Shown piece by piece: positions 7,356 through 13,930 of a stretch of DNA of 27,143 nt; within the stretch, counting starts at the first letter, position 1, and each line of letters starts with the position of its first letter. Location of the stretch: the NCBI GenBank assembly GCA_023418705.1, contig JAEZYZ010000368.1, positions 1 to 27,143 of the forward strand. The letters are read 5' to 3'. The translations under genes were made by a program, and so were the position numbers. A model generated the notes under the pieces. The model did not search any database. It worked only from the letters and a program-made list of their open reading frames with translations, and had not been told where the DNA came from. Source of the DNA: Pseudomonadota bacterium (GTDB lineage Bacteria; Myxococcota_A; Polyangia; Polyangiales; Polyangiaceae).

Positions 7356-7382
7356 AATTACAACTGAAGCTGGATTGTTATT
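7356..7382. promoter_or_regulatory. AT-rich imperfect inverted repeat, possible operator
   Basis: AATTACAACT (7356-7365) and GATTGTTATT (7373-7382) are inverted relative to each other with seven of ten positions matching and a 7-base spacer. The arms share a half-site of the form TTGTWATT. A related octamer, ATGTAATC, lies over the candidate zur -10. AT-rich dyads of this kind in GC-rich genomes are often binding sites for Fur-family dimers, so a Zur operator is possible, but the site is about 160 bp from zur. Confidence 0.3.
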
Positions 7383-7434
7383 CGCCGGGTGGCCGAAGCG
7401 CTTCGACGCTTCGAGTCGTTGCACTGGCCCGGCG
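7383..7434. repeat. Nested inverted repeats, possible structured RNA
   Basis: An outer perfect 7-bp pair, CGCCGGG (7383-7389) with CCCGGCG (7428-7434), encloses an inner perfect 7-bp hairpin, CGAAGCG (7394-7400) with CGCTTCG (7407-7413) and a six-base loop. The inner part also contains the 12-bp palindrome CGAAGCGCTTCG (7394-7405). I considered a tRNA because of GGTGGCCGAAG, but no cloverleaf closes. It directly abuts the AT-rich repeat at 7356-7382. Confidence 0.35.
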
Positions 7435-7559
7435 GCTTTGCGCGCGCCGTCAATCCTACCCGAGCGCCGGCCCGTCGAACGTCCCCGAAGCGGTCGTCCG
7501 GGCTTGCCAGACGCACCCGCCGTGTCGGCTGCCGGCCGAGCGGCGAGCCGTTCGTTTCG

Positions 7560-7985
7560 TCAAAGCTCCGCGCCGAAGAGGTCGCGGAACTTCGACTGGA
7601 CATCGTCCCGCACCACGGCCGGCCCCGCGAGCCCGACGCGGAAAGAAATGGTGACGTCGTCCCCCCACGGCCACCACAAGCCGTACACGATGTTCAAGCC
7701 GAACGGCTCGCCGGAGAACAGCAGCTGGTCGGGGCGGATCCCACCGGTCTGCTCCGCCATTTCTCGCACGGGCGCGGGGGCGTTCATGATGTTTCGCATG
7801 TTCCACTCGAACGGCAACGCGAGCGCCGCGGCGGCGCGCCCCTCCTGCACCAAGTCGATGTGGATCGACGAAGCAACACACTGCAGGCGGTTGTCCCAGC
7901 TGAAGCCACCACCAGGCCAGCGCTCTCGTAGTCGGCCGAGCGACTCGAACGCCATCGCCAACGGAGTTCCGGGCCGAAACTGCAT
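7560..7985 (-). CDS. Conserved-looking protein of unknown function, 141 aa
   Basis: I do not recognise this protein. From the ATG at 7985 it is a soluble 141-aa polypeptide with no signal peptide or membrane span. It has an N-terminal helix (AMAFESLGRLRERW), then alternating hydrophobic strands with aromatic-rich stretches such as GGFSWDN and VYGLWWPWGDDVTISF (about 110-125). The Trp-rich strand pattern suggests a beta-barrel or alpha/beta ligand-binding fold, but that is only an impression. It lies 70 bp after the ferritin-like gene on the same strand and may share its transcript. Upstream in-frame codons reach 8333, but that extension overlaps the ferritin-like gene and has shadow-like composition. 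Confidence 0.6.
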   Translation of the reverse strand: MQFRPGTPLAMAFESLGRLRERWPGGGFSWDNRLQCVASSIHIDLVQEGRAAAALALPFEWNMRNIMNAPAPVREMAEQTGGIRPDQLLFSGEPFGLNIVYGLWWPWGDDVTISFRVGLAGPAVVRDDVQSKFRDLFGAEL

Positions 7986-8055
7986 GTCTCTGCAGTCATA
8001 ACCCGGCGCCTGCCCGGGCGGCAACCGGCCTCGCCCCAAGGGCGCTTCGATCGGC

Positions 8056-8538
8056 TCAGCGGGCACGCTCCGGGCGCTCGCGTGGCACCTGTCGGCGCAA
8101 GTACTCCAGGCGCTGCGCGAGCCAGGCTCGGTGACGGCGTTCATCCGACACGTGCCGAGCCATCGACTCTCGGAGCGTCGCTGGAGCGTCGACCCGCCGC
8201 AGCAACCGGTCGCACGCCGCGCTGTTCTGCGCCTCGCTTTCGCGCACGGCGCGCAGCAGCGCGCGATCCCCGTCGCCGGCAAGCAGCGGTGGGGTCGGCC
8301 CCACGTCGGCCGGCCCGATGGGCTCGCCCCCAAGCGCTTGCAGCTCGCGGCGGAGGTCCTCGATGTGTTCGAGGTGCTCGCGGCGAAACTCCGCGAGCTT
8401 GGCGCGGCTCACCGTGTCACGGAGGCGCGCCTCGGCGACCTCGCAGGCAGCCAGGGCGCGATACTTCAGCTCGAGCAGCTCGCCGAGCACCTCGATCAGG
8501 GTCTCACCCTCATGAGCTCCCATGGCTCGATCCCTCAT
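8056..8538 (-). CDS. Ferritin-like domain protein
   Basis: This 160-aa all-helical protein resembles ferritin-like/DUF2383- or DUF892-type four-helix bundles. Acidic and His residues recur at helix positions expected for a diiron centre: Glu in the first helix (EVLGELLELKYRAL), EHLEHIEDLRREL near residues 54-66, Glu in RESEAQNSAACDRLL, and DERRHRAWL near residues 131-139. It is likely cytoplasmic and could bind iron or have a stress role; catalysis is not demonstrated. The start is ATG 8538; ATG 8523, preceded by GAGGG, is a good alternative giving 155 aa. It is followed 70 bp later by the unknown 141-aa gene and is divergent from the MepA-like gene. Confidence 0.7.
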   Translation of the reverse strand: MRDRAMGAHEGETLIEVLGELLELKYRALAACEVAEARLRDTVSRAKLAEFRREHLEHIEDLRRELQALGGEPIGPADVGPTPPLLAGDGDRALLRAVRESEAQNSAACDRLLRRVDAPATLRESMARHVSDERRHRAWLAQRLEYLRRQVPRERPERAR

Positions 8539-8910
8539 TGGCCCTTCGCGGGAGACCGCATCCAGCCCATGCAGGCGTGCCGATGCACGCGGCGGGCCAG
8601 CTTTGAGGTGCTTCGCCCGCCGATCTGCCAGCAGAACCCGAAGTGCGCGAAAGCACAGGCGAGTCCACCGGGACGACCTCTCCTGCTTCCTTCGCGTAGA
8701 AGAGGGAACGGTTCGACGATTTTTCAGGCGCTCGACGGCTCAACCCACGCGATCTTTGCGCCCGGCGTCACGCCCTGGATCCGAGCATTTTGCAGGGCAA
8801 GGCGAGCGCGCGCGAGCGGAAGGGCGCTGACGACGCGACGCGCCAAGAGGCGGCCCGCGCTCGCGCGTCAGATTGGCCCCGAGCGACGACTCGCTTTAAC
8901 CTTGCGCCCC
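8539..8910. other. Divergent intergenic region (372 bp)
   Basis: This region separates the minus-strand ferritin-like gene from the plus-strand endopeptidase gene and must hold both promoters. It contains a perfect inverted repeat, GCGTGC-CGAT-GCACGC (8575-8590), 37 bp upstream of the ferritin-like start. No open frame here has convincing composition, and I see no clear sigma70 promoter. Confidence 0.5.
8575..8590. repeat. Perfect 6-bp inverted repeat upstream of ferritin-like gene
   Basis: GCGTGC (8575-8580) and GCACGC (8585-8590) flank a four-base centre (CGAT). The position in the putative 5' leader or promoter of the ferritin-like gene makes an operator or a short leader hairpin possible. 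GC-rich dyads of this size also occur by chance in such DNA. Confidence 0.3.
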
Positions 8911-10134
8911 ATGCCGCGCCGCGTCTCCCCCTCGTTCACCCGACCTGGGATCGCCCGGCTCCTTTGGCTCCTGCCCGCCTGCGTCGCGCCGCTCGTCGGC
9001 TGCTCCGGGGCCGCGACGCCCGCCTCGGCCCCAATCTCGTCCAGCTCGCCACCGCCCGCGGCGAGCCCGCCCGAAACGCCCGAGACCGAGCCCACCGACT
9101 CCGAGGCCTATCATCAGCCCGAGGATCTGACGGCGCCGATCGAGCCGGCGGAGCCGATGGAGGGGGTCACGCCAGCTCATCCGCTCGACGACTGGCCCAC
9201 CGAGCGCATCGAGCAAGCGGTCAAGGAAGCTCCCGAAGAGCTCGGCTGCATGTCCCTCGGCAGCCCAAGCGGCGGCCTGCTCCTCAACGGCATGCGCATG
9301 CCCGAGTCCGACCGTTGGGAGCTCGTCGACCCCGCGCATGCCTGGGGGACTCGCGAGACGATCGATTATTTGACCACCGCCATCGACGCCGTGCACGCCG
9401 CTTTCCCCAATACGCCGAAGCTGCACATCGGGCACATCAGCGGAAAGAACGGTGGGCACCTGCGCCCCCACATCAGCCACCAGTCGGGACGCGACGTCGA
9501 CATCAGCTTCTTCTACTCGGACGAGTCCTCCGGCTGGTACGCCCGCGCCCGCGCGAAGAACCTCGACGTGGCTCGCACCTGGGCGTTCGTTCGCGCGCTG
9601 GTGATCGAGACCGACGTCGAGATGATCCTGATCGATCATTCGATTCAGCGGCTGCTCCGTGAGCACGCGCTCGCCAAGGGTGAAGATCCGGCCTGGGTGC
9701 ATGGCCTGTTCGCAGGGGGGGGCGGCCGGCGCGCCATCATTCGCCACGCACCGGGCCACGCCACCCACCTGCATATCCGGTTTTTCAACCCCGTCGCGCA
9801 AGAGACGGCGCGCCGCGCCTACCCTTTCTTGGTCGAGGCGGGTCGGATCAAGCCGCCCACCTACTACGTCTCCCACCGCGTCAAGAAGGGCGAGACGCTG
9901 ATCGGCCTGTCCAAGAAGTACGGCGCCAGCGTGAAGGCCATCCAGCGCGCGAACAACCTCCGCGGCACCTTGATCCAGGCCCGCAAGGTCTACCGTATCC
10001 CGCGCACCGGCAGCGCCGCCGCCTCGAGCAAACCCGTGACCGTTCCGCCGCGCCGCCTGCCCCCCGAGCGCGAGCAGCCGAGCGCGCGCTCCCGGGCGCG
10101 GCCATCCCCTGGGAGCGAGACCCGGCGGCAGTAG
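8911..10134 (+). CDS. MepA-type murein endopeptidase lipoprotein with LysM domain
   Basis: This is a 407-aa predicted envelope lipoprotein. The N-terminus has a basic start, a hydrophobic segment and lipobox LVGC (Cys31), then a Ser/Pro/Glu-rich linker to about residue 85. Residues ~105-310 are a peptidase M74 (penicillin-insensitive murein endopeptidase) domain. HQSGRDVD supplies His190 and Asp197, and GHATHLH supplies His283, His286 and His288, matching the zinc-site pattern of MepA. A LysM peptidoglycan-binding domain follows at about 319-363 (YYVSHRVKKGETLIGLSKKYG to VYRIP). The protein should cut meso-DAP crosslinks in the cell wall; LysM would anchor it to peptidoglycan. ATG 8911 is chosen because it starts the signal peptide; the upstream frame is shadow sequence. 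It converges with glgA, 9 bp apart. Confidence 0.9.
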   Translation: MPRRVSPSFTRPGIARLLWLLPACVAPLVGCSGAATPASAPISSSSPPPAASPPETPETEPTDSEAYHQPEDLTAPIEPAEPMEGVTPAHPLDDWPTERIEQAVKEAPEELGCMSLGSPSGGLLLNGMRMPESDRWELVDPAHAWGTRETIDYLTTAIDAVHAAFPNTPKLHIGHISGKNGGHLRPHISHQSGRDVDISFFYSDESSGWYARARAKNLDVARTWAFVRALVIETDVEMILIDHSIQRLLREHALAKGEDPAWVHGLFAGGGGRRAIIRHAPGHATHLHIRFFNPVAQETARRAYPFLVEAGRIKPPTYYVSHRVKKGETLIGLSKKYGASVKAIQRANNLRGTLIQARKVYRIPRTGSAAASSKPVTVPPRRLPPEREQPSARSRARPSPGSETRRQ

Positions 10135-10136
10135 GC

Positions 10137-10153
10137 GCGGGGCTCAGCTCCGC
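10137..10153. terminator. Weak inverted repeat at convergent gene ends
   Basis: GCGGGGCT and AGCTCCGC around a central C (10137-10153) form a near-perfect dyad with one G/T wobble, covering the 9-bp gap between the endopeptidase and glgA stops and the last codons of glgA. There is no T-run on either side, so a classical terminator is not established. It is listed because no other terminator candidate separates these convergent genes. Confidence 0.22.
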
Positions 10154-11361
10154 TCGTCCACCAGCGCTCGGTAGAGCGCCGCGGTCTCCCGCGCCACGGC
10201 GGCCCAGCTGAAGTGATCGAGCACCCGCTGTCGCCCGGCTTGCCCGAAGCGCCGGGCGCGCTCGGGGTCGTCGAGCAAGAGCTGCATGCGGCCGGCCAGA
10301 TCGCGGGCGAAGCGTTCCCGATCGCGGGGGGTGCCCGCCGCGCTGCCGTCGCTCTCGAACGGCACCAAAAACCCGGTCTCGCCGTCGACCACCACCTCCG
10401 GGATGCCGCCGACCGCCGACGCCACCACGGGCGCCCCGCACGCCATGGCCTCGAGGTTGACGATGCCGAACGGCTCGTAGACGGAGGGGCACACGAACAG
10501 CCGGGCGTGGCTCAGGATCTGGATCACCTCCGGTCGCGGCAACATGCGCTCGATCCAGATCACACGCAGGCGGCGGTTGGCTTCGGCCACCAGGGCCCGC
10601 ATCTCTTCGGCGATCTCGGGCGTGTCCGGCTCGCCCGCGCACAACACGAGCTGCAGGCCCTCAGGCAAGAACCGGGCGGCCTCCAGCAGGTGGATCACCC
10701 CCTTCTGACGAGTGATCCTTCCTACGAAGACGACGTACGGCTGCCCCGCGTCGATGCCGTGTCGGTGGAGCGCGTCCTGGGACGCTTCAGGGCGGTACTG
10801 GTCCGGGTCGATGCCGTTGTAGATGACGCGCACCCGGTCGGGATCCACCGCCGGATACGCCGCGAGGATGTCTCGCTTCATCCCCGACGACACCGCCACC
10901 ACCGCGTCGGCGGTCTCGATGGCGATGCGCTCGCAGAAGCTCGACAGCGCGTAGCCGCCGCCGAGCTGCTCGGCTTTCCAGGGGCGCAACGGCTCGAGGC
11001 TGTGCGACGTCATCACGTGAGGGATGCCGTACAAGAGCTTGGCCAGGTGCCCCGCGAAGTTGGCGTACCAGGTGTGGCTGTGCACGAGGCTCGCCCCTTC
11101 CAGGTCCGCCGCCATCGCCAGGTCGACGCTGAGCGTGCGCAGCGCTTGCAGGTGCGGCGCCGCGCCGGCAAGCTCCGGCCACGGCTGGTAGCTCTTGGCG
11201 ACCTCCGGCGCCGTTCGCGGCGCGCCGAAGCAATGCACGCGCAGCGCGACGTGCCGCTCGAGCTCTCGCGCCAGGTACTCCACGTGCACGCCCGCGCCGC
11301 CGTAGATTTCGGGCGGGTACTCGCGCGTCAGGAGCGCCACTTTCAAAGCCGGGTTCTCCAT
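10144..11361 (-). CDS. glgA: Glycogen synthase / GlgM-type glucosyltransferase (actinobacterial type)
   Basis: This is a 405-aa GT4-type glycosyltransferase (GT-B fold) that transfers glucose from ADP-glucose. The N-terminus has TREYPPEIYGGAGVHVEYL (about 12-30), a variant of the ADP-glucose-binding KxGG motif. The C-terminal donor site has VYEPFGIVNLEAMACG (about 290-306), the E-x7-E motif. At ~405 aa it is shorter than enterobacterial GlgA and matches the Corynebacterium/Mycobacterium-type GlgA (GlgM), some of which make maltose-1-phosphate for the GlgE pathway. The start ATG at 11361 shares one base with the glgC stop (TGATG), so translation is coupled. ADP-glucose from GlgC is the expected donor; the acceptor is uncertain. 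Confidence 0.88.
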   Translation of the reverse strand: MENPALKVALLTREYPPEIYGGAGVHVEYLARELERHVALRVHCFGAPRTAPEVAKSYQPWPELAGAAPHLQALRTLSVDLAMAADLEGASLVHSHTWYANFAGHLAKLLYGIPHVMTSHSLEPLRPWKAEQLGGGYALSSFCERIAIETADAVVAVSSGMKRDILAAYPAVDPDRVRVIYNGIDPDQYRPEASQDALHRHGIDAGQPYVVFVGRITRQKGVIHLLEAARFLPEGLQLVLCAGEPDTPEIAEEMRALVAEANRRLRVIWIERMLPRPEVIQILSHARLFVCPSVYEPFGIVNLEAMACGAPVVASAVGGIPEVVVDGETGFLVPFESDGSAAGTPRDRERFARDLAGRMQLLLDDPERARRFGQAGRQRVLDHFSWAAVARETAALYRALVDERS

Positions 11362-12602
11362 CAGCGCCCCGGCACCGGATCGCCCTTGCCCACCACCACG
11401 ACGCCGCCCTCGGAGACGGTGAAGCCCCGCGCGCGGTCTTCCTCGGCGTCCACGCCGATGCGCGCGCCCGCCGGGATCCGCACGTTCTTGTCGATGATCG
11501 CGCGCTTGACGATCGCGCCCCGACCCACGTCGACGTTGTGCAAGAGCACGCTGTCCTCCACCAATGCTCCGCTGTGGACCAGCACGCCCGGCGACACGAC
11601 CGAGCGCCGGACCGTGCCCCCCGCCATGATGACGCCGGCGCTCACGATGGAATCCACCGCCATGCCGCGCCGCCCCTCCTCGTCGAAGACGAATTTGGCG
11701 GGCGGGAGCGAGCCGTAAAACGTGTGGATCGGCCACTCCTGGTTGTAGAGATTGAAGATGGGGTGCACGCTGATGAGGTCCATCTGCGCCTCGTAGTAGC
11801 TGTCGAGCTCCCCCACGTCGCGCCAGTAGCCGCGGTCCCGCTCGGTCTCTCCAGGGACGCGGTTCTTCGTGAAGTCGTAGACGGCCGCTTCCCCCGCCTG
11901 AACCAGCATCGTGATGATGTTGCCGCCCATGTCGTGGGCGCTCTCGGCCCGCTCTGCGTCCGCGCGCACCGCCTCCACCAGGGTCTTGGTCGTGAAGACG
12001 TAGTTGCCCATCGAGGCGTAGATGCTGTTCGGATCGTCGGGCAGGCCTTCGCAATCGGTGGGCTTCTCCCGAAAGCGGCGGATGCGATCGTTGCTGCCAG
12101 GCTCGATCACACCGAAGCGGTGCGACTCGGCCCGCGGGACCCGGATGGCGGCCACCGTCACGCCAGCGCCCGACTGCAGGTGCGCTTCGACCATCTGCTC
12201 CGGATCCATGCGGTACACGTGGTCGGCGCCGAACACGATGATGTACTCGGGGTTCTCGTCGGCGATCAGGTTCAGATTTTGATAGATCGCGTCCGCGGAG
12301 CCCTCGAACCAGCGGCGGCCGAGGCGCATCTGCGCCGGCACGCTCATCACGTAGTTATTGAACAGCGGCGACATGCGCCACGTCTGAGCCAAGTGGCGGT
12401 CGAGGCTGTGGCTTTTGTACTGGGTGAGGACCGCGATGCGCAGGTAGCGCCCGTTGACCAGGTTGCTCAGCGCGAAATCGACGAGGCGATAATTGGCCCC
12501 GAACGGCACCGCCGGCTTCGCTCGATCCCGTGTCAACGGCCAGAGTCGTTTGCCCTCGCCTCCGGCCAGGACCATTCCCAATACATGTGGACGCTTCGGC
12601 AT
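11361..12602 (-). CDS. glgC: Glucose-1-phosphate adenylyltransferase
   Basis: This 413-aa enzyme makes ADP-glucose from glucose-1-phosphate and ATP, the committed step of bacterial glycogen synthesis. The nucleotidyltransferase signature GGEGKRLWPLTRDRAKPAVPFG lies at about 14-35. YRLVDFALSNLVNG (38-51), FEGSADAIYQN (99-109) and VFGADHVYRMD (123-133) are also family-typical. The C-terminal third carries left-handed beta-helix repeats (SAGVIMAGGTVRRSVVSPGVLVHSGALVEDSVLL). The start ATG 12602 has a strong Shine-Dalgarno sequence eight bases upstream; a 14-codon upstream extension is rejected. The gene is co-oriented with glgA and overlaps it by one base. It is cytoplasmic, and family members are allosterically regulated. 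Confidence 0.97.
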   Translation of the reverse strand: MPKRPHVLGMVLAGGEGKRLWPLTRDRAKPAVPFGANYRLVDFALSNLVNGRYLRIAVLTQYKSHSLDRHLAQTWRMSPLFNNYVMSVPAQMRLGRRWFEGSADAIYQNLNLIADENPEYIIVFGADHVYRMDPEQMVEAHLQSGAGVTVAAIRVPRAESHRFGVIEPGSNDRIRRFREKPTDCEGLPDDPNSIYASMGNYVFTTKTLVEAVRADAERAESAHDMGGNIITMLVQAGEAAVYDFTKNRVPGETERDRGYWRDVGELDSYYEAQMDLISVHPIFNLYNQEWPIHTFYGSLPPAKFVFDEEGRRGMAVDSIVSAGVIMAGGTVRRSVVSPGVLVHSGALVEDSVLLHNVDVGRGAIVKRAIIDKNVRIPAGARIGVDAEEDRARGFTVSEGGVVVVGKGDPVPGR

Positions 12603-12610
12603 CCCGCGTG

Positions 12611-12619
12611 CTCCTCCTT
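12611..12619 (-). promoter_or_regulatory. Strong ribosome-binding site for glgC
   Basis: Read on the minus strand, this is AAGGAGGAG, eight bases before the ATG at 12602. It is the strongest Shine-Dalgarno match noticed in the window and decides the glgC start against the in-frame upstream codon at 12644. Confidence 0.8.
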
Positions 12620-12765
12620 GGTCGGGTCTCGGCCGCGTATACACCCGAAGTGGGCGCTTGGCATCATTTGCAGCCGCACTGCCATTTCGAGCACGGGTTT
12701 GTCCGAGCGAGTCGCAGCCCGCAGCCCGCGTCGCCCCGGAGGTCCTGCCGGCGCGGACGATCGGC

Positions 12766-13140
12766 TCAGGAGAGCGCGAAGTACTGGGTCGCGCGCTTGT
12801 GCCCGCGGGTGGTGATGCGACGCTCGGCGATCAGCATCTTCGCAGGGCGTACCAGGCTCTTGGTGCTCACCCCGAGCGAACGGGCGATCTGTTCGATGCG
12901 TTGACCCGGTCGCGTTCGGATCTCTGCAAACAGCCGCTCAGCGGTCTCCGACAAGCTCGCGGCGGTCCGTCGGATCCGCTTGGAGCGTCGCCCGGCGCTC
13001 GGCGGCAAGCGCAGCACCGGCCCCTGGCCGAGCGCCTGCTGGATGGAGTCGACAGCGGCTTGTCGGACCAAGGCCGCGATGTCTTGAACGAAGGATTGTG
13101 TCCGCGCCTCGATGGCCGCTTGAACGTCGTTTTGCGTCAT
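12766..13140 (-). CDS. Small winged-helix DNA-binding protein
   Basis: This is a 124-aa basic protein. Residues 1-40 form a predicted amphipathic helix that could dimerise. A basic linker with GRRSKRIRR (about 50-58) follows, then a winged helix-turn-helix at about 63-124 containing GQRIEQIARSLGVSTKSLVRPAKMLIAERRI, where the second helix (STKSLVRPAKML) would be the recognition helix. The terminal wing is TTRGHKRATQYFAL. It looks like a transcriptional regulator or nucleoid-type protein and has no ligand domain. ATG 13140 is chosen; the longer frame to 13314 runs through non-coding sequence. It is divergent from the response regulator gene across a 343-bp gap and ends 163 bp before the glgC start, but its target is unknown. 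Confidence 0.72.
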   Translation of the reverse strand: MTQNDVQAAIEARTQSFVQDIAALVRQAAVDSIQQALGQGPVLRLPPSAGRRSKRIRRTAASLSETAERLFAEIRTRPGQRIEQIARSLGVSTKSLVRPAKMLIAERRITTRGHKRATQYFALS

Positions 13141-13246
13141 GATCGGGAGCTTTCGTCCTGAAGACCGGGCGCGACCCGAGATCGAGCCGCCCGGCCGCAC
13201 TTGAAAAACCCTGAATCGCCGCCGCCCTGGGCGTTGCCAGATTCGC

Positions 13247-13263
13247 TTACCTAATGCCGGTAA
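13247..13263. promoter_or_regulatory. Inverted repeat TTACC-N7-GGTAA, possible operator
   Basis: Perfect 5-bp arms separated by seven bases (TAATGCC) lie about 107 bp upstream of the winged-helix start and 220 bp upstream of the response regulator start. The spacing suits a dimeric DNA-binding protein. The adjacent winged-helix protein is one candidate to bind here, without direct evidence. Confidence 0.3.
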
Positions 13264-13471
13264 ACTCGCAGATCGATCACGAGCCGGAATCGGACAACGC
13301 CATAGCGGTGACATTCTATTAGTCCGCGCCGAAAGCCCAACTGGCTCACAAAAATGAGGGCTTCTCAGAAACCCGCGACGGATTCACCAATCCCGCACAA
13401 ACCTCGTGCGGTGTTGCCCCTGAGAAAATCGCTCCAAGTTGCCAGGCTCCTGGAGCGTCCTTACCCTCGAC

Positions 13472-13477
13472 AGGAAG
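13472..13477 (+). promoter_or_regulatory. Ribosome-binding site for the response regulator gene
   Basis: AGGAAG lies six bases before the ATG at 13484. It supports that start over the in-frame TTG at 13439, which would add a 15-residue extension to a receiver domain that needs none. Confidence 0.65.
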
Positions 13478-13483
13478 ATCGTT

Positions 13484-13930
13484 ATGAAGGATTCCGAACG
13501 AGCGCCCGTGCTCGTGGTGGAGGACGATCCGGATGCTCGCCAGGTGCTGCACCAGCTGCTGGCCGAGCACGGCTACCTCGTCCACCTGGCAAGAAACGGG
13601 CGGGAAGCCCTCGAGCTGGTCGAGCACATCGGCCACCCCTGCTTGATCCTGCTCGACTTGATGATGCCCGTGATGGATGGCTGGGAATTTCTAGCCAAAC
13701 TAAAAACTTTGGACGGAGCCGCAGAGAGCGCCGTCATCATCCTGTCCGCGGTCACGGAGCGAATGCCCTCGGGCCACCCGGTGATGCAGAAACCAGCGGA
13801 CTTCAACCGGCTGCTGCGGCTGGTCCAGGAGTATTGCCCAGCCGCGGCGCGCGAGCCTCAGAGCGGCGGCTTCAACCGGGCGCAGAGCAAGATCCCGCCC
13901 GACCCGTCCTCGAAGCGGACCCCGGGGTAG
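13484..13930 (+). CDS. Single-domain response regulator (CheY-like receiver)
   Basis: This 148-aa protein is essentially one receiver domain (about 8-118). The acidic pair is Asp14/Asp15 (VVEDDPD), the phospho-acceptor is Asp58 (ILLDLMMPVMDGWEF), the switch Ser is Ser88 (IILSA) and the conserved Lys is Lys103 (MQKP). There is no output domain, so it likely acts by protein-protein contact with a kinase or target as in CheY/DivK-type relays. No histidine kinase is adjacent. The last ~24 residues (SGGFNRAQSK...) lie over the end of the convergent GNAT gene (overlap 13858-13930) and look like read-through antisense sequence rather than a folded part of the domain. Confidence 0.88.
   Translation: MKDSERAPVLVVEDDPDARQVLHQLLAEHGYLVHLARNGREALELVEHIGHPCLILLDLMMPVMDGWEFLAKLKTLDGAAESAVIILSAVTERMPSGHPVMQKPADFNRLLRLVQEYCPAAAREPQSGGFNRAQSKIPPDPSSKRTPG

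Larger units (their letters stand above)
7196..7559. other. 364-bp intergenic region upstream of zur
   Basis: No convincing gene is seen between the zur start and the end of the upstream unknown gene. The region holds the candidate zur promoter, an AT-containing inverted repeat (7356-7382) and a strongly self-complementary block (7383-7434). It is less GC-rich than its surroundings around 7350-7382, which is typical of regulatory DNA. The rest (7435-7559) is GC-rich sequence with nothing I can assign. Confidence 0.6.
13141..13483. other. Divergent regulatory region (343 bp)
   Basis: This region lies between the winged-helix gene and the response regulator gene and should carry both promoters. 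It is noticeably less GC-rich around 13241-13345. It contains the dyad TTACC-N7-GGTAA (13247-13263). I see no protein-coding frame with good codon use, apart from upstream extensions of the two flanking genes. Confidence 0.5.

Noticed and set aside
7384..7470. Possible tRNA starting GCCGGGTGGCCGAAG
   Set aside because: The start resembles a tRNA-Leu/Ser 5' end, but no anticodon arm, T-loop consensus or closing acceptor stem was found at any usual length. The nested stems explain the similarity better.
8131..8910. Long in-frame extension upstream of the MepA-like gene
   Set aside because: The extension runs antisense through the ferritin-like gene and has shadow-like composition. ATG 8911 starts a proper lipoprotein signal peptide.
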